Shown here one piece after another: positions 43,577 through 52,564 of a stretch of 64,000 nt of DNA. Every line of letters starts with the position of its first letter. The first letter of the stretch is position 1. The position numbers and the translations under genes are program-made. Source of the DNA: Mycolicibacterium thermoresistibile. GTDB lineage: Bacteria > Actinomycetota > Actinomycetes > Mycobacteriales > Mycobacteriaceae. The notes beneath the pieces were generated by a model. That model worked only from the letters and a program-made list of their open reading frames with translations, was not told where the DNA came from and made no database searches. The DNA lies in assembly GCF_900187065.1 (NCBI RefSeq), contig NZ_LT906483.1, positions 3,906,001 through 3,970,000 on the forward strand, given 5' to 3'.

Positions 43577-44769
43577 AACCGGATCTGCACGCTCGCCGGA
43601 CCGCGCACCGAATTGGTGTGCACGTACTCGACAGCGTCCTCGTCGATGTCCCACGTCGGGAACCGCGCCAACGTCTCCTCGAGGGCGACCCTGGCCTCCA
43701 GGCGGGCCAGCGCCGCGCCGAGGCAGAAGTGCGCTCCGTGGCCGAAGCTGACGTGCCGGATGCCGGTGCGGGTGACGTCGAAGACGTCGGGGTTCGGGTA
43801 CTGGCGTTCGTCCCGGCCTGCCGAGCCGGTCAGCAACGCGACCTTCGTCCCCGCCGGGATCACGGTGCCGTGATAGGTGGCGTCGCGCACGGCGAAGCGG
43901 CCCTGCACCGGTGACGGCGCCTCGTAGCGCAGCAGTTCCTCGACAGCGCCGGGGATCAAGCTCGGGTTGTCGACGAGCTTGGCCCGCTGCTCCGGGAACC
44001 GCGCCAACGTCACCGCAGCCCAACCGAGCAACCGGGCCACGGTCTCGTTGCCCGCGACGTTGATCAGCGCGATGAACATCAGCAGCTCGCCGTCGTCGAG
44101 TCGACGGGTCGGCTTGCCCGGCTGCACCAGGTCGGAGTCCATCAGCTGGCTGACGATGTCGTCGGCGCGCTCGGCCCGCCGGCTCGCCACCTGATCCCGG
44201 TAGTAGGCGAAGAGCTTCTCACCGGCCTGCCTGCCGACCTCGCTGAGCTCGGTGCTGCCCTCCTCGCGGTACAGCTGCAGGTCCGACCACTCCCGCAGGT
44301 TGTCGTGGTCCTCCTCCGGGAAGCCCAGCAACGAGCTGATCACCATGACGGGCAGCTTCATCGAGAAGTCCCGAACGTAGTCGAAGCCGCCGCTGCCGAC
44401 GAACGGGTCGAGATACCCACGGCACAGCATCCGGATCCGGTCCTCCAACTCCGCGACCTTGCTACGGAAGAAGGTGCGGTTGACCATCTTTCGCATCGCC
44501 GTGTGGTCGGGCGGATCCATCATGATCATCGCCTTGGGCGACGGCCACGGGTCCGGGGTGATGGCGTCGAGGGTGATCCCGTGCTCAGACGAGAAGGTCT
44601 CGGTGTCCAAGGAGGCCGACAGCACATCGTCGAACCGGCTCAACGCGTAGAAGTCGTGCTGCTCGTTGTAATACACGGGCGCCTCGTCGCGCAGCCGCCG
44701 CCACACGTCGTAGGGATTCTTGTGCAGGGCACGGTCGAACGGATCCCAGCGCAGTTCCGCTGTCACCAT
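43573..44769 (-). CDS. Cytochrome P450
   Basis: A 398-residue P450: I-helix AGNETV (239-244), where the second threonine is Val, E278-x-x-R281 (EELLRY), heme loop FGHGAHFCLG with Cys349. Otherwise complete. The start is at the ATG at 44,769; the upstream divergent region holds a moderate TGTTC element. It is co-transcribed with the downstream crotonase. Substrate unknown. Confidence 0.92.
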   Translation of the reverse strand: MVTAELRWDPFDRALHKNPYDVWRRLRDEAPVYYNEQHDFYALSRFDDVLSASLDTETFSSEHGITLDAITPDPWPSPKAMIMMDPPDHTAMRKMVNRTFFRSKVAELEDRIRMLCRGYLDPFVGSGGFDYVRDFSMKLPVMVISSLLGFPEEDHDNLREWSDLQLYREEGSTELSEVGRQAGEKLFAYYRDQVASRRAERADDIVSQLMDSDLVQPGKPTRRLDDGELLMFIALINVAGNETVARLLGWAAVTLARFPEQRAKLVDNPSLIPGAVEELLRYEAPSPVQGRFAVRDATYHGTVIPAGTKVALLTGSAGRDERQYPNPDVFDVTRTGIRHVSFGHGAHFCLGAALARLEARVALEETLARFPTWDIDEDAVEYVHTNSVRGPASVQIRL

Positions 44770-44800
44770 CGGCTGGTCCTTTCCTGGAGTGAGCAGACGC

Positions 44801-44814
44801 TAAACAATGGTACA
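44801..44814 (-). promoter_or_regulatory. Moderate TGTTC element between P450 and hydratase genes
   Basis: The minus strand reads TGTACCATTGTTTA, 11 of 14 matches; the right half is best. A second, weaker copy (TGTACAACAGTGAA, 44,828-44,841, plus strand) follows. Both lie in the 114-bp divergent promoter region of the P450 and the hydratase. Confidence 0.4.
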
Positions 44815-44883
44815 CTCCGCGTTATTCTGTACAACAGTGAAGCTATACAACAGAGACGGTAATCGTTAAGGAGGTTGGGCAGG

Positions 44884-45696
44884 TTGGAAACGCGGACCCT
44901 GGAACATGTCATCTACGAGAAGGACGGCCCGATCGCCCGGATCATCCTCAACAACCCCGACCGCGCCAACGCCCAGACCTCCGAAATGGTGCACAGCGTC
45001 AACACCGCACTCGACGACGCGCAGTACGACTATGACATCAAGGTCGTGATCATCAAGGCCAACGGCAAGGGCTTCTGCTCGGGCCACATTCCCGACGGCA
45101 GCTATCCGGAGTTCAAGGCCGAGATCGAGGCGTCGGGCAAGGTGTGGCGCTCGGCCGCCCAGCTGTTCCTGTGGCCGGTGCTGAAGCTGTGGGAGTTCCC
45201 CAAGCCGGTCATCGCCCAGGTCCACGGTTATGCCATCGGGGGCGGCACCACATGGGCGCTGATACCCGAGATCACCGTCTGCTCGGAAGACGCCTGGTTC
45301 CAGATGCCGCTGGTCCCGGGGTTCGGGCTGCCCGGCTCCGAGACGATGTTCGAGCCGTGGGTGTTCATGAACTACAAGCGCGCCGCCGAGTACCTGTACA
45401 CCGCGCAGAAGATCACCGCCCAGCAGGCCCTCGAATTCGGCCTGGTGAACCGCGTGGTGCCCGCCGACGAGCTGGAGAGCACGGTCGAGGAGTTGGCCGC
45501 CAAGATCGCCAAGGCGCCGCTGATCACGCTGCAGGCCACCAAGGCCGGCATCCTGCGGGCCTGGGAGACCATGGGCTTTCGCACCCACCAGCAGGCCAGC
45601 AACGACCTGCAGGCGGTGGTCACCGGCTCCAGGGAGTTCCAGGAGTACATGGCGGAGCTGATGAAGCGGGCGTCCAAGCCGGCCGATCGGGTCTGA
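44884..45696 (+). CDS. Enoyl-CoA hydratase/isomerase family protein
   Basis: A 270-residue crotonase. I choose the TTG at 44,884, because AAGGAGG (44,868-44,874) is 9 bp away; the TTG at 44,875 is too close to that site. Motifs: RIILNNPDRANAQ, oxyanion segment GKGFCSGHIPDG, and VHGYAIGGGTTWALIPEI. The LPGSETMFEPWVFMNYKRAAEYLYTA region is atypical and aromatic-rich, suggesting a bulky substrate. It is followed by a FadE gene after 1 bp. Confidence 0.87.
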   Translation: METRTLEHVIYEKDGPIARIILNNPDRANAQTSEMVHSVNTALDDAQYDYDIKVVIIKANGKGFCSGHIPDGSYPEFKAEIEASGKVWRSAAQLFLWPVLKLWEFPKPVIAQVHGYAIGGGTTWALIPEITVCSEDAWFQMPLVPGFGLPGSETMFEPWVFMNYKRAAEYLYTAQKITAQQALEFGLVNRVVPADELESTVEELAAKIAKAPLITLQATKAGILRAWETMGFRTHQQASNDLQAVVTGSREFQEYMAELMKRASKPADRV

Positions 45697-45697
45697 C

Positions 45698-46900
45698 ATG
45701 CCGCTGACCCCGATCGTCCGGTTCGGCGGCGCAGAACACGTCGAGCAGCTGCGGGCGTCGGTGCGCTCCTGGCTGGCCGACAACCTGCCCGACGAGTTCC
45801 GCCGCACCGCGGCCAATCCCGACTACCTGCCGCGGGAGGGCCATGAGCGCGCGGTGCGGTTCTGCCGCGAGCTGCACGCCCAGGGCTGGTTCGTCCCACA
45901 CTGGCCCGCGAAGTTCGAGGGCGGCGGACTGGGCGTCGTCGAACAGGTGGTCATCCGGGAGGAGCTCGCCTACGCCGGCGCCCCGCTGGTCAACACCAAC
46001 GGCGTGAACATGCTGGCGCCGGTGCTGTTTCGGTTCGGCACCCCGGAGCAACAGCAAGAGCACCTGCCCCTGATCGCACGGTCGGAACGGATGTGGGCCC
46101 AGGGTTACTCGGAACCGGAGGCCGGGTCCGATCTGGCGTCGCTGCGGATGACCGCACGCCGCGACGGCGACCACTACGTGCTCAACGGCCAGAAGACCTG
46201 GACCAGCAACGGCGTGCTGGCCGACTGGATCTTCGTGCTCGCGCGTACCTCCCCGGTGAGCGGGAAACGGCAGCAGGGCATCTCGTTCTTCCTCGTCGAC
46301 CTGTCCAGCCCGGGCATCACCCGGCGCCCCATCAGGTCGATGACGGGCTATCCGACGTTCGCCGAGGAGTTCTTCGACGACGTGCGCGTGCCGGCGAAGA
46401 ACCTGGTCGGCGCGGAGGGCGACGGTTGGAAGGTCGCCAAGGCCCTGCTGAACGCCGAGCGGTCGAACGTGACCCGCGCCGCGCAGGCGCAGCGCTTCCT
46501 CGACGAGCTCGTCGACTGGTGTCACGCACAGCGCGGCAAGCCCCATGACCCGCTGGCGGATCCGACCAACCGGCTGGCCTTGGCGCGGGCGGTCGAGCGG
46601 GTCGAGGTGGGCCGCATCCTGTCGTACCGGATCGCGCATCTGCAGGCGGCGGGTTCGCTCGACCCGACCCTGCCGTCGCTGTCCAAGCTGTACCACTCCG
46701 AGCTCACGGCCGAGCTGCGTGCGCTCGGCGCGCAGATCCTGGGCCCGGCCGGGGCGTTGATGCCCGACGATCCGGAGGCGGTGCTGCACGGCCACTTCTC
46801 CGACGGGCTGCTGCTGTCGCTGCTGCACACGATCGGCGGCGGCACCAGCGAGATTCAGCGGGACCTGATCTCTACCAGCGGTCTCGGGCTGCCGCGCTAG
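45698..46900 (+). CDS. Acyl-CoA dehydrogenase (FadE-type)
   Basis: A 400-residue acyl-CoA dehydrogenase with WAQGYSEPEAGSDLASL, LNGQKTWTSNGVL and the C-terminal GGGTSEIQRDLISTSGLGLPR. It resembles the larger subunits at 17,997 and 36,420, but has no small partner nearby, so it may be a homomer or pair with a subunit elsewhere. Its 3' end overlaps the convergent crotonase gene by 29 bp, a rather long antiparallel overlap. Confidence 0.9.
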   Translation: MPLTPIVRFGGAEHVEQLRASVRSWLADNLPDEFRRTAANPDYLPREGHERAVRFCRELHAQGWFVPHWPAKFEGGGLGVVEQVVIREELAYAGAPLVNTNGVNMLAPVLFRFGTPEQQQEHLPLIARSERMWAQGYSEPEAGSDLASLRMTARRDGDHYVLNGQKTWTSNGVLADWIFVLARTSPVSGKRQQGISFFLVDLSSPGITRRPIRSMTGYPTFAEEFFDDVRVPAKNLVGAEGDGWKVAKALLNAERSNVTRAAQAQRFLDELVDWCHAQRGKPHDPLADPTNRLALARAVERVEVGRILSYRIAHLQAAGSLDPTLPSLSKLYHSELTAELRALGAQILGPAGALMPDDPEAVLHGHFSDGLLLSLLHTIGGGTSEIQRDLISTSGLGLPR

Positions 46901-47630
46901 CGGAGCGCTGTTGGGCCACCGTGGCCATCGCCAGCTCCAGCGGATGGAAGGCCGCCAACTGCGCGGCCTCCACCGAGTTGATCAGCCGTTTGGTCATCTC
47001 CACCGCCCCGGCATCGGCCGATGCCAGCTCGTCGAGGAGCGCGAGTGCGACCTCGACGGCCGAGCCGAGCTCGGCGAGTTCGGTGACCAACCCCGCCTGC
47101 GCGGCGTCGGGCGCGGCAAGCCGACTGCCCCGCAACAACAGTGCCGAGGCTCGCTGCCTGCCGAGCTGGTGGGTCAACCGCCACGCCAGGCCGCCGTCCG
47201 GGACGACGGCCCGGGCGACGAACGGGGCGCTGAAGAACGCGTCGGAGGCGGCGACCACGAGATCGCACGCCAGCGCCAGGCTCCAGCCCAGCCCCACCGC
47301 GGCGCCCTCCACCGCCGCCACGGTGGGCACCGGGACCGCCTTGAGCTGTTCCATCACCCGCTGGGCGTGTTCGACCCGGCCGGCGGGTCCGAGCGGGCCG
47401 GCGCCGTGCGCCGGCCCGGTCTTCAGATCACCGCCGGCAGAGAAGAACCCGCCCGCGCCGGCCACCACGACGCCGCGCACGTCGGGATCCTCGGCCAGCA
47501 CCGCCAGATGCTCGGACAGCTCGGTCCACGATTCGTAGCGCAGGGCGTTGCGCTGCGCCGCACGGTTGAGCCACAGCAGCGCGACCGCGCCGCGGTCCTC
47601 GCGCAGCACCAGCGGTGCATCGGCGGTCAC
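46872..47630 (-). CDS. Enoyl-CoA hydratase/isomerase family protein
   Basis: A 252-residue crotonase from the GTG at 47,630 (GTGA overlap with the upstream gene's stop). Features: ALLWLNRAAQRNALRYE, oxyanion segment GAGGFFSAGGDLKTG, VEGAAVGLGWSLALACDL and VARAVVPDGGLAWRLTHQLG. The sequence around residue 150 recalls PaaG/EchA isomerases. It is the last gene of a six-gene minus-strand run from 52,495 to 46,872. Confidence 0.86.
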   Translation of the reverse strand: MTADAPLVLREDRGAVALLWLNRAAQRNALRYESWTELSEHLAVLAEDPDVRGVVVAGAGGFFSAGGDLKTGPAHGAGPLGPAGRVEHAQRVMEQLKAVPVPTVAAVEGAAVGLGWSLALACDLVVAASDAFFSAPFVARAVVPDGGLAWRLTHQLGRQRASALLLRGSRLAAPDAAQAGLVTELAELGSAVEVALALLDELASADAGAVEMTKRLINSVEAAQLAAFHPLELAMATVAQQRSASAAARDRW

Positions 47631-48424
47631 CGGTTGAGGAACCTCTCGATCGCGGCCCGGTGCTCCGGTGTGGTGAAGCACTCCGTCTCCGCGGAGATCC
47701 CGTAGTCGAGAATCGCCGTCACCGCGCGCTCGGCGTGCAGGTTCAGCGTGCGCTTGGTGTCCTGGACCGCACGCGCGGGCAGCGCCGCGAGCCGGTGCGC
47801 CAGCGCCAGCCCCTCCTGCTTGACCGAGTCGTGCGGCACCACCCGGTTGGCCAGCCCGAGCTCGACGGCCTTGGCCGCCGGAATGCGTTCGCCGAGCAGG
47901 AGATACTCCTTCGCCTTCATCAGGCTCATCATCAGCGGCCACAGCACCGAACCGCCGTCGCCGGCGACCAGGCCGGAGGCGACATGGGTGTCGGCCAGGA
48001 ACGCACGGTCGGACATCAACGTGATGTCACACAACACCGCGATGCTGCAACCGAATCCGACGGCGGGGCCGTTCACCGCGGCCACGATCGGCAGCGGGAA
48101 GTCGACCATGTCGCGCACGATCCGGCGGGCGTCGCGCATGCCCTCGCGCCGGGTGACCGGGTTGTTGACGTGGGTCTCCAGCCACTCCACCAGGTTGCCG
48201 CCCGCCGAGAAGTAGTCCCCGGTGCCGGTGATGAGCACCGCGCGGGCGTCCGGGTCCTCCCCCAGCTTGCTCCACAGCCGGGCGAAGGCGCCGTGCATCG
48301 CGTTGTTGACCGCGTTGGCGTCACCGGGGTTGTTGAGGGTGACGATCCGGACGGGACCGTCGTTGGCCACCAGGATCTCGTCGCATCCGGTGAGTTCCGA
48401 TGTGCCGGTGGGAAGTTCGGTCAT
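47627..48424 (-). CDS. Enoyl-CoA hydratase/isomerase family protein
   Basis: A 265-residue crotonase from the ATG at 48,424, overlapping the nitronate monooxygenase stop. Motifs: RIVTLNNPGDANAVNN, GTGDYFSAGGNLVEW, VNGPAVGFGCSIAVLCDI, and HVASGLVAGDGGSVLWPLMM with Asp in the place of the second catalytic Glu. The NAVN-AMH start and the GDGGS loop are like the group that handles 2-enoyl-CoAs with ring substituents, but this is a loose comparison. Confidence 0.86.
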   Translation of the reverse strand: MTELPTGTSELTGCDEILVANDGPVRIVTLNNPGDANAVNNAMHGAFARLWSKLGEDPDARAVLITGTGDYFSAGGNLVEWLETHVNNPVTRREGMRDARRIVRDMVDFPLPIVAAVNGPAVGFGCSIAVLCDITLMSDRAFLADTHVASGLVAGDGGSVLWPLMMSLMKAKEYLLLGERIPAAKAVELGLANRVVPHDSVKQEGLALAHRLAALPARAVQDTKRTLNLHAERAVTAILDYGISAETECFTTPEHRAAIERFLNR

Positions 48425-49392
48425 CGCAGCGCCCCCGCCAGTCGCCCGTTGATGATCTCCTCGGCTTCGGAAACCATCCGCGACACCAGTTCGCCGACGG
48501 TCGGGATGTCGTTGATCAGCCCCATCGCCGTGCCGATCCACCAGATGCCGGCCTCCAGGTCGCCCGTCTCGTACACCTTGGCCCCGCGCTTGCCGGACAC
48601 CAGGTGCGCGACGTCCTCGAACTTGCCTCCCTTGTCCAGGATTTCGACGACCTCGCGCGACACCGAGTTGCTGGCCACCCGTCCGGTGTTGCGCAGCGGG
48701 CGGAAGATCAGCTCGGTGTCCAGTTCGCTGCCCGCTACGATCGCCTCCTTGACCTTCTGGTGGATCGGCGACTCCACGGTGCACATGAACCGCGAGCCCA
48801 TGTTGATGCCGTCGGCGCCCAGCGCCAGCGCCGCCACCAGACCCCGCGCGTCGGCGAACCCGCCCGAAGCGATCATCGGGACCGTGATCTTGGCCGCCGC
48901 CGCCGGAATCAACACCAGCCCCGGGATGTCGTCCTCACCCGGATGGCCGGCGCACTCGAACCCGTCGATGCTGATGCCGTCCACACCGAGTTCCTGCGCC
49001 TTGACCGCGTGGCGCACCGAGGTGCACTTGTGCAGCACCTTGACCCCGTGCTCGTGGAACATCGGCAGGTGCGGCGCGGGGTTCGAGCCGGCGGTCTCGA
49101 CGATCTTGATGCCCGACTCGACGATCACCTGCCGGTACTCGTCGTACGGCGGCGGGTTGATCGTCGGCAGGATGGTGAGATTCACGCCGAACGGCTTGTC
49201 GGTCAGCTCGCGGCAGCGCGCGATCTCCTTGGCCAGATCCTCCGGCGTCGGCTGGGTGAGCGCCGTGATGAACCCCAGCGCTCCCGCGTTCGCCACCGCC
49301 GCGACGAGTTCCGCACGGCCGACCCACTGCATCCCGCCCTGGACGATCGGATGCTCGATTCCGAAGGCCTCAGTGAACCTGGTCTTGATCAA
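48421..49392 (-). CDS. Nitronate monooxygenase-family FMN protein
   Basis: A 323-residue TIM-barrel flavoprotein of the NMO/2-nitropropane dioxygenase family: FGIEHPIVQGGMQWVG, FGVNLTILP, VDGISIDGFECAGHPGEDD with the family His, IASGGFADARGLVAALALGADGINMGSRF (FMN phosphate site). In Mycobacterium tuberculosis a related protein (Rv3553) belongs to the genes for the last steroid rings, where it may act as an acyl-CoA reductase rather than on nitronates. A similar job is plausible here among crotonases, but not shown. Overlaps its neighbour by 4 bp. Confidence 0.88.
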   Translation of the reverse strand: MIKTRFTEAFGIEHPIVQGGMQWVGRAELVAAVANAGALGFITALTQPTPEDLAKEIARCRELTDKPFGVNLTILPTINPPPYDEYRQVIVESGIKIVETAGSNPAPHLPMFHEHGVKVLHKCTSVRHAVKAQELGVDGISIDGFECAGHPGEDDIPGLVLIPAAAAKITVPMIASGGFADARGLVAALALGADGINMGSRFMCTVESPIHQKVKEAIVAGSELDTELIFRPLRNTGRVASNSVSREVVEILDKGGKFEDVAHLVSGKRGAKVYETGDLEAGIWWIGTAMGLINDIPTVGELVSRMVSEAEEIINGRLAGALR

Positions 49393-49398
49393 CGGCTG

Positions 49399-50253
49399 TC
49401 ATTCCTTTCCGGAGTCAGGCGGCATCCACTGCGGCCTGCGGGTCTGGACGAACGCGTCGCGGTCGGAGCTCACCGACCAACGCGGTGGACGTTTTTCGAG
49501 GAAGGCGGAGAAGGCCTCGATCTGTTCGGAGGTTCCGATCGACGACCAGTAGCCGCTGACGTCGACGGCCGGCAGGGCGCGGGCCATCTCGCGTTTCACC
49601 GCGGCCCGCGCCGCGGGGCCGGTGTTGCGGACCCGGTCCAGCAGCGCCTGTGTCTCCGCGGCCAGCGTGTCATGGGGCACCACCTTGCCGACCAGTCCGA
49701 GGCGCTCGGCCTCGGCGGCGTCGATCCAGTCGTTTCCATAGATCAGGTGGTTGGCCCGCAGCGTGCCGATGCGTTGCGGTAGACGGGCGGCGACGAACGC
49801 CTCGTACACCCCGCGGGTCAGGTCGGGCACCCGCATCCGGGCCTTGTCCGACGCCACGACGAGGTCGGCGAACAACGTCATCACCAGTCCCCCACCCATG
49901 GCGATGCCGTTGACCGCACACACCACGATCTTGGGGATCTTGCCCAGCACCTCGAACGGTGTCGCGTCGTAGGCCTCGGTGAACGCATCCCAGGTGCGGT
50001 CGGGATTGCCCGCCCCGCTCATGTCGCCGCCGGCGCAGAACACGTCACCGGTTCCGGTGATGACCAGGAACTGCAGGCCCGGCTCGTCGGCGACGATCAT
50101 CGCGGCGCGCTTGATCCCGTGGTAGCCGTCGACGGTGACGGCATTGCGTTTCTCCGGTCGGTTGATGGTGACCGTCAGTGTGTCACCGTGGATTTCGCCG
50201 GTCAGCTCCGGTGCGCCGAGATCAACTGTCAGCGACTCGGGCAGACCGGTCAT
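49399..50253 (-). CDS. Enoyl-CoA hydratase/isomerase family protein
   Basis: A 284-residue crotonase: LTVTINRPEKRNAVTVDGYHG, GTGDVFCAGGDMSGAG, VNGIAMGGGLVMTLFADL, and PDLTRGVYEAFVAARLPQRIG in the second catalytic region. It starts inside the stop of the lipoyl-protein gene (4-bp overlap), so it is coupled to the E1/lipoyl unit. It could act on the thioester made by that system. The C-terminal end (FLEKRPPRWS, QTRRPQWMPPDSG) shows the double W motif seen in several EchA proteins. Confidence 0.87.
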   Translation of the reverse strand: MTGLPESLTVDLGAPELTGEIHGDTLTVTINRPEKRNAVTVDGYHGIKRAAMIVADEPGLQFLVITGTGDVFCAGGDMSGAGNPDRTWDAFTEAYDATPFEVLGKIPKIVVCAVNGIAMGGGLVMTLFADLVVASDKARMRVPDLTRGVYEAFVAARLPQRIGTLRANHLIYGNDWIDAAEAERLGLVGKVVPHDTLAAETQALLDRVRNTGPAARAAVKREMARALPAVDVSGYWSSIGTSEQIEAFSAFLEKRPPRWSVSSDRDAFVQTRRPQWMPPDSGKE

Positions 50254-50477
50254 GCGATCACGGCGACCAGTTCGCCGACACTGTAGGTGCCGCCCACCTC
50301 GACCTTCCAGGTCACCACGCCGGACGCCGGCGCCTCGATGTCCATCTCGACCTTGTCCGTGGCGATGGCGTACAGCGGGTCACCCTCGGTGACCGTGCCA
50401 CCGTCGGGGACGTGGACAGCGGTCAGCTCGGCCTCCGTAATCGCGTCGCCCGGCTTGGGAATACGCACCTCGGTCAC
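50250..50477 (-). CDS. Stand-alone lipoyl-domain protein
   Basis: A 75-residue protein consisting of a single biotinyl/lipoyl domain: RIPKPGDAITEAELTAVHVPDGGTV, then ATDKVEMDIEAPASG with Lys42 at the hairpin tip, the site of lipoylation, and GELVAVIA at the end. It lacks the E3-binding and acyltransferase domains of an E2 protein. It is coupled on one side to the fused E1 gene and on the other to a crotonase (4-bp overlaps). It would serve as a mobile acyl carrier for the E1, passing the acyl group to an E2 core encoded elsewhere or directly to another enzyme. Confidence 0.88.
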   Translation of the reverse strand: MTEVRIPKPGDAITEAELTAVHVPDGGTVTEGDPLYAIATDKVEMDIEAPASGVVTWKVEVGGTYSVGELVAVIA

Positions 50478-52495
50478 ATGATCCTCCTGACGGCATCACT
50501 GAGCTTTGTGGCATCTGGGCGGCAGGCCGCCTCCAGCGTGGCGGCCCTCGGCACCGGGGTGTAGGTGCCCGCGACGCGTTGAATCGGCGCCGCAAGCTCT
50601 GCGAACAGTTCGGTACCGACGGCTGCGGCGATCTCGGCACCGGGACCGCAGAAGCCGACCGATTCGTGTGCGACGACCAGGCGCTTGGTCTTGCGCACCG
50701 AGTCGAGCACGGTCTGCAGGTCCAGCGGAACCAACGTCCTCAGATCGACTACCTCGACAGAGACACCCTCGCCCGCAAGGGTTTTCGCTGCTTCCAGCGC
50801 GGCATGCACCAACACGCCGTAGGTGCAGATGGTGACGTCGCTGCCGACCCGCTTGACATCGGCCTGGCCGAGCGGGATCACGTAGTCGGCTACCGGAACC
50901 GGCCCCTTGCCGCCGCCGTAGTACAGCTTCATCGATTCGATGAACAGGCACGGGTCGTCCTCACGCAGGCACGCGTTGAGCAGGCCGGCGGCATCTGCGG
51001 CGGTGCTGGGCCAGACGACCTTGAGTCCCGGGGTGTGCATGGCCCATGCCTCGAGAGCCTGGGAGTGCTGCGCCCCGGCGGCGGTCCCCACCATCGTGCG
51101 GATCACCAGCGGCGCGCCGCGGCGCCCGCCCGACATGTAGCGCACCTTGGCGACATGGTTGGCGATCTGGTCCATCGCCACCCCGAGAAAATCCATGAAC
51201 ATCAACTCGGCGACGGGCCGCAGACCTGCCAGCGAGGCCCCCAGCGCGGCGCCGATGATCGACGACTCCGCGATCGGGGTGTCGCGGACCCGCTCTTCGC
51301 CGTACTTGGCCGACAGTCCCGCGGTGATCTTGAACATGCCGCCACCGGAGCGGTCACCGATGTCCTCGCCCAGCAGGATGATCGAATCGTCGGCGGCCAT
51401 CGCCCGGTCCAGCGTGCGGTGGATCGCCTGCACCAGCCCGAGTTCCTCGGTCTCCCCCTCGGGCAGCGCGACCCGCGGGACGGTGCCGTCGGCCAACTCG
51501 GTCCCGTTGCCCGTGAACACGTCACCGGTGAGCTCTTCGGGGCCGAGCGGTTCGGCGTCGCGCGCCGCGGCGAACGCGGCGTCGACCTGCGCCGCCAGCT
51601 CGGCGTCGATCTGGTCGAGGGTCGCCGCGGTGGCTATCCCCTCGTCGATCAGGCGCCGCCGGTAGCGGTCGAACGGCGGGTCGGCGCGCTTGGCCGCCAG
51701 CTCGTCGGGGTCGGCGTAGGCCATGGTGTCGCCGAAGTAGTGACCCTGCAACCGGTAGGCGAGGGCCTCCACGAACGTCGGACCGCCGCCCGATCGGGCG
51801 CGCGTGACGGCCTCGGCCACGGCGTCGTGCACGGCGCGTGGATCGGTGCCGTCGACCGTGACACCCGGCATGCCGTAGCCCTGCGCGCGGTCGGACAGTC
51901 TGGCGGTGCGGGTGTAACGCTCCATCGCGGTGCACTCCGCCCACGCGTTGTTCTGGCAGAAGAACACCACCGGCAGGTTCCACAGCGCCGCCATGTTCAT
52001 CGCCTCGTGGACGTAGCCGATGCTGGTGGCGCCGTCACCGAAGCTGACCAGCACCACCTGCCCCGTGCCGCGGATCGAGGCGGCTAACGCGATACCGTTG
52101 GCGAACAGCGGCCCCGCGCCGACGATGCCCGTCGTCCACGCGATGCCGTGGTCGGGGTCGGAGATGCCCATGGCACCCGCCTTGCCCCGCGACAGCCCGG
52201 TCCTGCGGCCGAGGATCTCGCCGAAATAGCCGGCCAGGTCGATGCCCTTGGCGACGACGTCACCGAGGCCGCGGTAGGTACTGACCAACTGGTCGCCGTC
52301 GGACAGCGCCAGCGCGGCACCGGCCGACATCGCCTCCTGACCGGTCACCGGCCAGTAGCTCATCGCAATCTCGCCCGAGGACAGACCTTTCCGAACCCGC
52401 GCATCCGCGTGATGCACCTTGCTCATCAAGCGGTACAACGCGATCGCGCGATCGTTGGCCGATGTCGGTGCCTCGACGTCCAACTGGGTGGCCAT
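50474..52495 (-). CDS. TPP-dependent 2-oxoacid dehydrogenase E1, fused alpha-beta
   Basis: A 673-residue protein from the ATG at 52,495 (AAGGAG upstream). Residues about 15-320 are an E1-alpha: TPP/Mg motif GDGATS-to-QNN (153-183), with TGQEAMSAGAALAL before it. Residues about 345-673 are an E1-beta: GLVQAIHRTLDRAMAADDSIILLGEDIG, then MGTAAGAQHSQ and RLVVAHESVGFCGPG. In acetoin, pyruvate and branched-chain dehydrogenases these are usually two chains; fused forms are rarer. It would decarboxylate a 2-oxoacid and hand the acyl group to the lipoyl protein. No E2 core or E3 gene is in the window. A TGTTC element lies 56 bp upstream. Confidence 0.9.
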   Translation of the reverse strand: MATQLDVEAPTSANDRAIALYRLMSKVHHADARVRKGLSSGEIAMSYWPVTGQEAMSAGAALALSDGDQLVSTYRGLGDVVAKGIDLAGYFGEILGRRTGLSRGKAGAMGISDPDHGIAWTTGIVGAGPLFANGIALAASIRGTGQVVLVSFGDGATSIGYVHEAMNMAALWNLPVVFFCQNNAWAECTAMERYTRTARLSDRAQGYGMPGVTVDGTDPRAVHDAVAEAVTRARSGGGPTFVEALAYRLQGHYFGDTMAYADPDELAAKRADPPFDRYRRRLIDEGIATAATLDQIDAELAAQVDAAFAAARDAEPLGPEELTGDVFTGNGTELADGTVPRVALPEGETEELGLVQAIHRTLDRAMAADDSIILLGEDIGDRSGGGMFKITAGLSAKYGEERVRDTPIAESSIIGAALGASLAGLRPVAELMFMDFLGVAMDQIANHVAKVRYMSGGRRGAPLVIRTMVGTAAGAQHSQALEAWAMHTPGLKVVWPSTAADAAGLLNACLREDDPCLFIESMKLYYGGGKGPVPVADYVIPLGQADVKRVGSDVTICTYGVLVHAALEAAKTLAGEGVSVEVVDLRTLVPLDLQTVLDSVRKTKRLVVAHESVGFCGPGAEIAAAVGTELFAELAAPIQRVAGTYTPVPRAATLEAACRPDATKLSDAVRRIM

Positions 52496-52550
52496 TGAGT
52501 CTCCTTGCCCGCGCACTACGGCTGCGGCGATTCTACAACATGACGAATTG

Positions 52551-52564
52551 TGTTCAATCGTTCC
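52551..52564 (+). promoter_or_regulatory. TGTTC element upstream of the E1 gene
   Basis: TGTTCAATCGTTCC, 12 of 14 matches. It overlaps the stop codon (52,554-52,556) of the upstream SnoaL gene and stands 56 bp before the E1 start, suggesting that E1, lipoyl and the crotonases have their own promoter. Confidence 0.5.
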
